Part shown: positions 11,401 to 23,400 of the stretch, one piece after another | How the letters are laid out: the number at the start of each line of letters is the position of its first letter | Position numbering within the stretch: position 1 is the first letter of the stretch | Assembly (NCBI GenBank): GCA_964036195.1 | Contig: OZ038455.1 | Location: 2,931,855-2,995,854 of the forward strand | DNA from: Sphaerolaimus hirsutus | Taxonomy: Eukaryota > Nematoda > Chromadorea > Monhysterida > Sphaerolaimidae | Reading direction: 5' to 3' | Length of the DNA: 64,000 nucleotides | The notes under the pieces: model-generated | The model's input: the letters and a program-made list of their open reading frames with translations, nothing else | What the model was told of the DNA's origin: nothing | The model's database searches: none | Position numbers and translations under genes: made by a program

Positions 11401-14400
11401 TTCTATTGGAAGTGTACAGCATAATCGATTATTTCACCATACCTCCGAGTTTGATGACAATATACTTGGGTCGCTGGTGGATAGGTGTGTAAATACCGTA
11501 TTTGCTCGAAAAATTCCCCCGGGAATTTTTATTTCTTTAGACTTTTTTGAGGAGGTAGAGTTAGGTATTCAAGGGAAAACTACCATTATTCTGTCAAAAT
11601 TTCCAAGCATGTTTCCAACAACTCATTTCTAGAAATATGCTGTAATATCAAAATAACGGGCTATTTACACAGGTCCCGGCCGGGGACCGGGACCCGGCAA
11701 AAAATATTTTTTTCCAAAAAACAATAATTGGTGTGCATGGGTTCTTTGTGTGTTAATTAGGTTAATTAACACACAAAGAACCCATGCACACCAATTATTG
11801 TTTTTTGAAAAAAAATATTTTTTGCTGGGTCCCGGTCCCCGGCCGGGACCTGTGTAAATAGCCAAAATAACGTACCATTGTTGTTCAAATTGATCATATT
11901 TATGCTTAATGCTGCGATTACAGCTCAGGCGTAAAATTGACCGCGCGTAAAATAGATTTTTGGGCGTAAAAACAATTACAGGTGAATGGATAGAGATACG
12001 GCGTCGAAATTTCAGTCAAAGAAAGCGCACATGCAGATGTTGCTAGTGTCCAAAGCTCATCAGTTTATTTTGATTGTACTAGAAGATATGAATTTTGGCG
12101 CAAATTTTTTTAATTTTAAGCCCTTATTTTATGCAACTTACAGCGCATAATTGAAATAATTGTACTAAAATTCAAAACTCCCAGTACGATTAAAATAAAC
12201 TCATGAGCTTTGGACACAAGAAACGTCTGCATCTAAGCTTTCTTTGACTGAAATAACAATGTTGTATCTTTATCCATTCATCTGTAATTAATTTTACACC
12301 CAAAATCAATTTTACGCCCGGACAATTTTACGCCTGAGCTGTAATCGCAGCATTAAGGGCGGGAATTATTCACGCGGGAATTACTTTTCCTCACTCGTCT
12401 AAAAGGGAACTTATTCGAGAGGGAGGATTATTAGAGCAAATACGGTAATGGTGTTTTTGGCACATTTCCAAATTAACGATCTCCAAAATGCAATATGTAT
12501 ACACAGGTATGCGTTTCCTTCGTTTCCTCCGTCTAATGACCGTACCGGATATTTTGCAATACCTCAACATTTTGAAATCGTCAAATTCAATTCGACTGGC
12601 GCAATTGGTTTCGATTTTTGTCAGCGTCAGTTTGACCGCGGCCGGATTCGTACATTTGGTGGAGAATTCCGGTTTGTCAACTTGCAATTCAGAGTGTCAA
12701 CTCAAATTCAGAGTTCTTTAGGTGTGCAATTCGCGCTGTGCAAGTAAATGTGATTTTAAAAACAGGCGGGATAGATTCTTGCAAACGATATCGAGCCGGG
12801 TAAAGAATATCGGGTTTCGGGTCGGGTCAAAAGAATTGTTTGGTTTCGGGTAGGGTCAAAAAAGTTACCGAGTTCGAGCGGGTTCAAGTTAAAAAAAGTG
12901 GTTGGGTTTTACAAAGTTTATCAAAAAAACAAGCAATTTATTTCACTTTAAAAAAACTATTTATAAAATTTACAAACCCTGATTTTCAAGGCGATCCATG
13001 GAGACACTTTGAAAACCACCACAGAATCACATATTGGGAGTGTATATACTTTCTCGTGGTAACTATGGGCACAGTTGGGTATGGAGACATTTTCTGTCGC
13101 ACCACTTTGGGACGACTTTTCATGGTTTTTTTCATTCTTGGCGGCTTGGTAAGTCGATTTGTTCTTTTCACTGTGTCTGTCTGTGCAATCTTCAAGTGTT
13201 TTGTTCTAAAATGACATTTCGAGTTTTCAATTTTTTTGAATATTTATCGATTTTTTCCACTACTTTATCGCGTTGTCGAATTTCTCTGCTCAATTTTGCA
13301 CACATCTTTAGTTTTTTGACGCAGACAGACATATGCGCACACTTTTTCAGCCTCAAATAGATCGATGTGAAGTTGAAGTTTTTGCATTTTCAATTGTTTT
13401 CCTTGTGAGGCAATAAACTCAAAAAATAATGTAAAAAAGCACATTCATTTCCGTATTTCTGTATTCAACTTCCAAAATGATTTTTTGAAAACTGATTGTT
13501 CTTCGTTTGAAAAAAAACTTTCTAAAAAACTTTATACAGGCTATGTTCGCGAGTTATGTGCCAGAAATCGTGGAACTTATTGGCGCCAGGCCAAAATATG
13601 CCGGAGAATATCGATCAGAAACGGGGAAACGGTAAGTGTAAAGGGGGAAATATAGTAATCACAGTAAACCGTAATTATAGTATGTTGTGTAAAAAAAGTT
13701 CGCCAAATGCCTTTGGCTCTCAGTCTCAGTTTCGAGGTGTTTTAGAACTTCCTCGAATACGCAAGTGACATGAAACATGGTTTACTCGACCGACCGCAAA
13801 GTATGCGTCAAAAATTGCTTATATCTTTGTCGATAACGCGCAGGCAAATACTTATGCACACACCTTCACAAAAACACAAAGGCGGAGTCGCATACACACA
13901 ACCAATGTTTTATCCTGATAAGTTTTTAGACCAATATTGATTCTTTGAGCGATGACGTCATGATGGAGTATTTCCTTCAGAGAAATGCATATCGTATGGT
14001 CCGCTGAGTATATACTCAGCGGATCGCACTTTTACATTGTTCTGGACAAAATGTTCCATTTTGACGTCATTGTTTTTAAAATTCTAAATTGTTTCACAAA
14101 GAAGAAAAAAAATTTCACCCACAAAGCTCATGGTTGTACGTAGCTCCGCCTTTTTCTTGTTTAAATCTCTTTTTTAAATATCGCCTTGGTGTGTTTGCAC
14201 AATATAAATACATAAATGAGCATTTATCTGCAGATGTAAACTGTAATGTCCACAAAGTGTAACAAAAACACCAACCAATCTTTTTCACAGGTACATTGTG
14301 ATGTGCGGCCACATAAACTATGAATCAGTGAGCAATTTTCTGCAGGATTTTCTGCACGAAGATAGGGATGACACTGATGTACAGGTGCTGCTTTTGCACA

Positions 14401-17400
14401 GGTATGATTTTGCATTGAAATATGTGAGGGTGATGTGAAGTGGCGGGTATTCGTGTTGCGTTTTTTAACTCGACATACATGATATTCTACAGGTTTGGTC
14501 CACTTATGTTTCGCTTCGCTGAGCGTCAATGAAATTCAACATCTTACTGAACAGCAAAGTGCGATACATCTTAAATACGGTAGAAAAACGGTGCAGTGGG
14601 TCGTAAATATGTCAATATGTATAGTCAACGGACATATCATTCTACAAAATTGGAAAGTTATATTTTGTTCTTGTACGGAGCGAACAAGAAATGAAAATAT
14701 TAATAAAAAAATGGAAATAAAATAAAAAGGAAAATAAAAATGTGCGGTTCTTTACGCACTTGTTTACTCCAATTTTTGTGCCGATAGGTGCTGCAAATTT
14801 TTGATTATATGTTTACCTATGTTTTATCTAATTCATATTTAGAAAAGTTACATGCTATTGATTCATTTTGAAGAAAACTTGTTACATTCAAAATTTGAAA
14901 TTCAGAAAACGTTCCCGCTTTGTATTTATTCAGATGCTGTCCATCCAGACGACGCTTGGATGGCATCATGCCAAAAAACTCAACTACACTTTGACGGGGG
15001 GTTTGAATTGTGCGGGCACAATTGAATAGTTTCACTCCGTATATGCGTAAGCACAAATCACCAAAACAGAGTTCTACGGGTTGGATACAGCGTGCATGAT
15101 ATGACATCATGCGACTCATTGTATAGTATCATGTCTGCCGAGTATACCTGTGTAACTCGGTGGGCGAGCATATGCCTGCACAATCAAACTTTAGGCACAC
15201 ATCAATTGTTGGTGGTGCTCAGCTTCACTTTTTTGTTTTTGAATTTTTTTTGTGAAAAACATAAGTATCCTGATTGTATATTATTGACAATGTCATAAGT
15301 AACTTGGATGTGTACTTTAAGGTCTGGAGGTTACTAAGTATTTGTGTACCATATTTTTGTTGTATCCATTTCAGAGTTCCACCAGATTTGGAGTTGGAAG
15401 GATTGATCAAGAGACATTTTACAAAAGTTCAGTTCTTTCAAGGAACAGTGATGGACTCATTTGATCTGGATAGAGTCAAGGTAGATTTGACTTTTTTGTG
15501 TCAGTTTTCCACAGAACGTTAGCTTTCATACTTGTTATTTTCTTGAAAAAGGTAAATCTTTGAATTGATATTTATATTGCATGCTGTCTTTTTTTATAAA
15601 AGGGGGTGTATTTTTCAAATGTGAGAATATATTTAATGAGGGAACATTTATCTTTTAACTGTGAAACATTTCACCTGCAACCGCCCAATAAAAGCAACCA
15701 AAAGTGGCATGGAAGTTACACACCTTGGGAAAGGGGGCACATTAATTCCTTGAAGTACCCCAGAGGGCTTATTATTTAGCAAGCAGAATTTGAGGAGATT
15801 TCAAGAGTCAATTTGATGGAGTTCTATTTAAGATAAAATTGAAAAAAATTCTTAAAAATTATTTTAAAAACCCTTTCACAGCTAGAAGAAGCTGATGCCT
15901 GCCTAGTTTTAGCAAACAAATACAGCGCTGACCCAGATGCTGAAGATGCAGCTACAATTATGAGAGTTATAAGCGTGAAGGATTTTCAGCCATCTTGCAG
16001 ATGCATTGTGCAATTGATGCAGTACCATAACAAGGCTTATTTGCTGAATATACCCAGCTGGGATTGGAGAAGGTTTCGTTTTTTCTTTTTTTATGTTAAG
16101 AATTTTTGTGTGGCTTTGGACTTGGAATGGTGCCAAGTGAATGGTGGTGCCCACTAATTGACAAACTTAAATTTTCAAAATTGATAAATCTCATTCAAAC
16201 CATTTGGGTTGACTCGTATTTATAATTCATTTCTGATCTCCGTCTATTAGCCGACGGACTCAGGTATACTCAAATGGATTCAAAGTCCAAAAAATAAACT
16301 CCCCTCGGAGTATCCTCTCAAAATTTGCTATCTGAAATAATAAACCCTGGGGGTATTTCAAGTAAATACGGTGATATAACTTTGAACTTTTAAAAGTTCC
16401 ATTTCAGAGGCGACGATGTGGTGTGTCTGGCTGAACTCAAACTCGGCTGCATCGCGCAAAGTTGCCTGGCGCCGGGATTTGCAACTTTACTCGCCAATTT
16501 ATTCGCCATGCGATCGTTTAAAACTGTACGATTTTGTAGTTGTTTTTTCGTCAAATTTTTTTTGGCAACTTTCCAACACAAATTTCAGGCGCCGGATACC
16601 GCCGAATGGTTGGATCAATATCTGCGGGGAGCGGGAATGGAAATGTATACAGAGAAAATGTCCAATTTCTTCATTGGCATGAGTTTTCCGCAGGCCACTG
16701 AGTGAGTCTTTTGTGAAATTTAAGTGAATTTTTGCTATATTATTTGGAAATAATAGTTGGATATAAATTTTATGTCCATAAATTGTGTCTCAAACATACT
16801 TATCTTATCGAATTGCACTTGTGTCTGATTACCATATTTTCGCGAATTATTCCCCCGTTGAATCATTTGAAATGCGCCCTGGTCTGAGCGACCTGGTGGA
16901 AAAAAAACCCTCGAAATTCCCCCGCTCTCGGCTCAAAGTGAGATTGAACTACCTCCGATTAGTTTGGCTCAGTGCCAATTTTCATTGATCAGTTGACTTT
17001 GCTGAGTTGACGGTGGCGGTTTCTCTAATGCACTCTTTACGTTTACACCTTACTTACAATTTACTCTACCCTATTTCCTCGATTTACCCCCCCCCCTTGA
17101 ATTAACCCCCCCCCCCCTCGAAATACCCCCAGGGGCCAGATTTAATACTCCCTACAGATTTGTAGGGTAGGGCGTACGCCAGACAGATTTTTTAAAGTTT
17201 AGCCGCATCGACGCACATGCACCAAGAGCAAGGCGGTTCGTAAAATATACGAAACCATCCTTTAAGGTTGCCGATATTGCAATATGACGTATATCACTTC
17301 GATTTTGGCCCGGAAATCACGATTTCGTCATTTCTTCGCCGTCTGCCAATTCGTTTTTTATTTTATTTTGTCGGGCGGGTTACTCGCATAGGTCACGCTT

Positions 17401-20400
17401 TTGTGTAGTCAGGCGGTCACTTTTTTAGTGTTCACTGTCTGCAACCAAAACCATGAGGGCAGCGACAAGAAAGAAATGCATGCACGAACGTACAAAAGCG
17501 CGACTTATGCGAGTAACCCGCCCGACAAAATAAAAAAAAAACGAATTGGCAGACGGCCAAGAAATGACGAAATCGTGATTTCCGAGCCAAAATCGAAACG
17601 ATATACGTCATATTGCAATATCGGCGACCTTAAGGGATAGTTTCGTGTATTTTATGAACCGCCTTGCTCTCGGTGCATGTGCGTCGATGCGGCTGAACTT
17701 TTAAAAATCTATCGGGCCCTACCCTACAAATCTGTAGGGAGTATTAAATCTGGCCCCAGGTGTTTTTGGGCTGGGGAAAAAATACCCCCCCCCCTCGAAA
17801 TACCCCCGTCTTGAATTATGTATATGATGTATGCAGTGTACATTATATAGGTATGCATTGGTCGCAGTGTGCATCGCAGCTACACATGTACTAGTTTGTG
17901 TAGCGATAGACGTTGATATGTCCAAATATACCCTACTTGGACACGTTGATTACCTGTTTTGTGTATATAAAAGCGTACTCTTGACTATGAATTACGTGAA
18001 AATTTTTGACGAAATAATAAACCCCCGCCCCTCGAATAAGCCCCCCCTCGAAATACCCCCCTCAAAATTTCCACTCTGAAAAAATAAACCCCCTGGGGGT
18101 ATTTCTAGGAAATACGGTGTGTCGGTATATAAAATTTTGCATAACTTTTTTTCTCGCAGTTTCATTTTCACCCACCTCGGAGTGCTGTTGATAGCTATCG
18201 AAGTGAAATATCGCGATAGGCAAGAAACGTTGATCAATCCTAGTGGAGAAAAAGTGAAAATCACCTGTGATACTCTTGGATTTTTCATGGCTCAATCTGC
18301 TGATGAAGTCAAACGGTGTGCTTCAACTTTTTTTTCTTCTTTTTTTGCATAAACATATTTTGTGTCTGTGCAAGCTCACTCTGCAAAGTGATTCTGCCTG
18401 GAAAATTTTTTTTGGGTAGGTAAGTGTTTTTACTTTTGTATGATGCAATTTTGACATTTTCTGAATTACTTGTTTGTCAAGTGTACACAAACAGGGAATT
18501 CTGAAAATGTCAAAATGTCAACAATTTTATTCCAAAACACCTTTGAAAATAAAAAGTTTCCAAAAACTCAGTCAGTAACAGAATGAGCTTGCAAAACACT
18601 ATCACTGCCCCAATTTACAGTGTGCTGCATTACTGTCAAAAATGTCATGAAGATATTGACATCAGACTCATCAGACAATGCAAGTGCTCAAAATGTCAGT
18701 TAATTCTTTGGTGATATAGACACATTTTTGAATTGGAAAAGTGCCAGAAAAATGGTGCATATCAGACTAATTTGCAAAGAATTTACCATTTTTTGATGAA
18801 TCAAATCCTGTGAGAAATTTTGAAACAAAATCACCACTGGTCTGTGACAGCAGCTAAATTTTATGAGACGAGTTTTTTCAGATGGAACATGTCGCGTTCT
18901 TTTTCATTTAACTTATGGCAATGTTGTGACAACCTGACACTCTACACAAAAATGGAAGAATGTTATGTCTTGTTAAGAAAAACAGCCAAGAGGAATTTTC
19001 ACACATGTTTGGGAACATTGACAAAGCTCAAGTAAACCCAAAAACTCAAGTGTATTGGCTCCACAGAAAATCTGGCACTTTTTCCAATAAAGACTCTAAC
19101 AAAAACTCACTCACCCCCACCCAAAAACCCACAGTGGCAGTAATCAGAAAAGGTCTAGCAATGCTGCCAAACACCCAGCCAGTGCATCCAACATACCTGT
19201 CAGCAAAAGAAGGCATAAATGACACGCCTAAACTGCCCCATCAGCACCAGAATTATGGCTTGCAACCTGGTGTCATTCCCGGACACTGCAAAATGTCCTG
19301 TAAAATGTCAAATGCAATTGCAATTACAATTTCTGTAAAATGTAAAATGCAAAATTTGACCTAATTGTCAAAGGTCATGTAAAATGCTCTAAAAATGCCA
19401 AACATTTACCATTTCACAGGGTATTTTACATGAAAATTTAAACTTAACATGACTTTTGACACTCACATGACATATTTATTACATAACTTTTGCCACCTTG
19501 CATAACATTTTACATTTTACAAGGCATTTTAAATAAGTTTTGCCACTTTGCATGACATTTGACATTTTACAAGGCATTTTACATCACTTTTGACACTTTG
19601 CATGACATTTAACATTTAACAGGGCATTTTTACAGAGTCTGGGAGTGCCGCCTGGCACCGGTGCCAGACAGCAGAATTTGCTTTCTGGTGTCACTGGGGA
19701 AATGGGTGTGGCTGCTGGCATGAAGTATGATGCCACTGGCATGTTTCATTGGATGCCTGCCAGGAATATTGAGGATGTTTTGGTTGTAGGTTTGAGTTTC
19801 CATTTACCTCTCCTCATTTCACTTTACAGGATGTTTTCTATTTTCAATATGCAAAAAATTTCAAATTGCATAAACACAATTGAACAGTGTTGAAAATCAA
19901 TACCATATGATTTAATTTTTTTGTATATTTTATGGAAAAAACAATATTGTTAAGATTAGAGATAAATGTTCAAATGAAACTCTACGACAAAATAAAAATA
20001 TTGTGATTTCTCTATAAAATATGATGTACCTATGTTTTGATTGAATGAAATTTTGTCCAATAAAAACAAGATTTTTAAAGTAAATAAAATGGCAACAAGC
20101 AGCTGCAAAGTGTACACCATCACAAACAAATATACTTCTATCAAAATTTGACTAAGGTAGCAAACATTGATTCACCCAATAAAAAGGTCATCGAATTATC
20201 CCCCTCAGACCAGAGAACAAGCCTCCCTAACAGTGTTCAGCAAGCACATAATTGTATGTCTATTTGCTGACAAAGATAGCCCCTTAGTAGGGCTGGGAAA
20301 TTTGGTGATGCCCCTTAGAGCATCAAATTTACATTATCATGAATTGAAACATGTCGTTATAATTGGAGATGTTGACTATGTGAGAAGAGAATGGAGAACT

Positions 20401-23400
20401 TTGTGGAATTTGCCAAAAATTACCATTTTGAATGTTGGTTTTTGCTTTTTTCAGGGGGGTTTTATTGCAATTGAACTGAAAGAATATATGTCAAGGAATG
20501 TTGTGGGTATTTATTATGTCACATTTAGATGACTAGCTTTTATGTGTTATTTATGTTCGTGATAAAAATGTTTGTATCTAACTTTACTTGTTATTTTTTG
20601 TACCAGGGACCGAATTGAATTAGCCTGATATTAGATTGAGGTCAATCAGACAAATCAATCTCAAAATACGCTAACAGATTCGATGTATTTATTTACACAC
20701 ATCCCTGCGCAATGAATCGCACTCACTCCCATAACTCAACCAGCGCCCTATATAAACCCTACACACCCTACACACCCTACACCCTACCATCCCTCCCCTT
20801 TAGGGCTCCCCCCTCTCCCGAGCCGACCTCCGCTCAGTAAGCATAGACCAATGTGACATGTGTGTCGTAGCCTCGGCTAGGGTGCACAACCCTGCAGAGG
20901 ACCCTACGCTGGCTGATAAAGAGGCTCTGTTAGCTAGCTTGAATATTAGGGCTATGAGGTTTGATAGCGACCCTTTTGGCGGTAGGGCTAGCCCTAAGGC
21001 TGTCGGGTGCGTTCTTTTTTTTATTTTTGCAGTTTTGAGGTTTTGAACTTTTTGTTTTGATTTGGGCTTTTTAGAGGTTTAGTGGCCAGGTACAGAACTC
21101 TGTAAGTGTAAACTGTAGGCAGTTTCAAATATCATGTAAAATGGCATAATTTTTTAAACAAAAATTTTCAAGAGTTCCGTGATTCTCTTTTCAAGAGTTT
21201 TTTTAAATATTCTAATTGACATTTTGCATGATGTACACTTGAGTTTACACTTTACAAGGTGCGGGACTGTCCCCAGCTGTATGGGGAATTCATTTTCATG
21301 CCCAAACTCAAAATTGTTTTGAAATCCTTGTAACTCCTTTAAATGAATGGGGGTTTACAACAGTTTACTTAGACATTAAATTTTGGTAGAGACATCCTAT
21401 CAATTTCAGCTGGCGCCAGCCAAACTATGGCACCACTGGCACTGGTGCCAATATTCCAGCATCAAACATGGCACCAAGTGGCAACAAACTCTTTGGCACT
21501 GTGCCAACGGCGCCACCCACTATCATTGCTGTGCCAGATGGAACCAGATTGCCTATGATTACAGAACTAGGTAAGGGAATTAAAATACTCTATTTGCTTG
21601 AATGATTCCTTCCCTTAAAAAATTCACCATCTTTAATAATCTGTCAATGTTAATCAATAAACATTTATTAATTAATGATAATGTTCAATAAACAAGAAAG
21701 AAAAGAATTCTTCCCACTTGAATAATTGCTCCTGTTAAGCCTTTGTTCTGATCAATTAGAACCAAAATGACATCTTAAATATATAGTTAATAATATACCG
21801 TATTTCCTCGAAATACCCCCCGGGGGGTGATTGTTTCATAGTGGTCCCGAGAGGGGGGGGGGGGTTAAACGAGGGGGGGGGTATGTCGAGGGGGGGGTTA
21901 TTGTTTCACAAGAAAATTTTTGAAAAACAAGTACGAAATTGTCGTCTGAAACGTACGCAGACGTCGAAAAGTGCAACAAAAACCGCCATTTAAAAGGTTC
22001 TGTAGACTAATATTAGTATGTAGATGGTATGTACACTGTTCTAACGTGACACCGACATTGTTTTAACGTGTGTTCTGCAGTACACTGAACACAAACTACA
22101 GTTATTGTCATGTACGTTCCCTTTACACTCAATTTGGGGGGGGGTATTTCGAGGGGGGGGGGTGATTGTTTCATAGTGGTCTCGAGAGGGGGGGGGGGTC
22201 AAACGAGGGGGGGGGGGGTATTTCAAGTGGGGGTATTTCGAGGAAATACGGTATATTTCATGAAATGAGTTGATAAACATGCAGGAATTTTTTTCATAAA
22301 TTAGAATCCCGCTTGAATAGTTACTCTCGAAACAGTCTTGTGAAAAATAATACCCCAGGGGGATTTTTCAAGCAAATACAGTAGTTATTTAAACATTTTA
22401 AAGACACACCTTCCCAATTTTCAGTAAATGACAGCAATGTGCAATTTTTGGAAAATGATGATGATGATGACCCAGACACAGAGTTATATTTAACCAGACC
22501 TTTTGCTTGTGGAACAGCATTTGCCATTTCTGTACTGGATTCTATTATGAGCACAGTTAGGGGGTGGGGTTGAGAATTTTTTTTTGTGGGGGGGGGGGTT
22601 GTGGGGGGGTACTTTTGTTGGTTGTAGTTAGGCTCGTTAAGTTACTTTTTAAGTAACTTATGCCCACTTTCAAAGTGCTCACTTTCAAAAAAATAACAAA
22701 CCTGCTCAAACAATGCTCCCTGTTCGCAGTCCTACTTCAACACATCTGCACTAACCCTAATAAGAACTTTGGTCACTGGCGGAGCCACACCTGAATTAGA
22801 GTTGATTTTAGCTGAGGGGGCAGGTTTACAGGGTGGCCATTTAACTGAGGCTTTGCTGGCGAAAAGAGATAGATGCAGGGTGGCCCAGATTAGATTGGAG
22901 GATGCTGGGGGTTGTCAGGGTTGGTTTTTAATTGCAGTTATGCATGAAAATGGACCTGTGAAGCATTGGGATTACTAATGGAAAAAGCACCAAGAGTTTG
23001 ATGCCAAAGGGCCAAATGTGCCATTTAGCTTTCCTGATCCTCGCACCATGCAAAACAAGAATCAAGCGCAAAGGTGCAGTGGCACTTTTCACCTGATGAC
23101 TTCACCTAACTTCACAATGTTTCATGCATTCCAAATTGCTGGAAGACAGTTCATGATGGTGGTGCTGCTACCACACATTTCACCAATGTATTAAATTTGT
23201 TGGTAGTGTGATTCCATAGTGTGTGAAGTGCCTTCACAAAATGTTTTGTGAATTGTTGGGTAGCACTGGCCAGAGTCTTGAAAAGTTGGGAGGATAAAAA
23301 AAAAGACACTTCACAACACATCACCATGCTTCCAAACAACCATTTTCTTGCTTGTCGCGTGTGCAGAGTGATTCAAACCCATTGTCTCATTTTCGGTGTC

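Larger units (their letters stand above)
11496..12445. mobile_element. CGTATTTCC-family MITE split by two nested elements
   Basis: Starts CCGTATTTGCTCGAAAAATT, ends GAGCAAATACGG, TA outside both ends. It sits right behind slowpoke exon 5 (the left end is 12 bp past the donor). Elements 11659-11863 and 11910-12352 are inserted in it. Confidence 0.75.

Noticed and set aside
11003-11632. 209-codon plus-strand open frame
   Set aside because: It overlaps slo exon 5 in another frame, runs through the start of a MITE, and has no domain or splice support.
17401-17640. 79-codon open frame with Lys/Arg-rich end
   Set aside because: It lies across the arms of the foldback 17130-17758 and is not conserved in composition.
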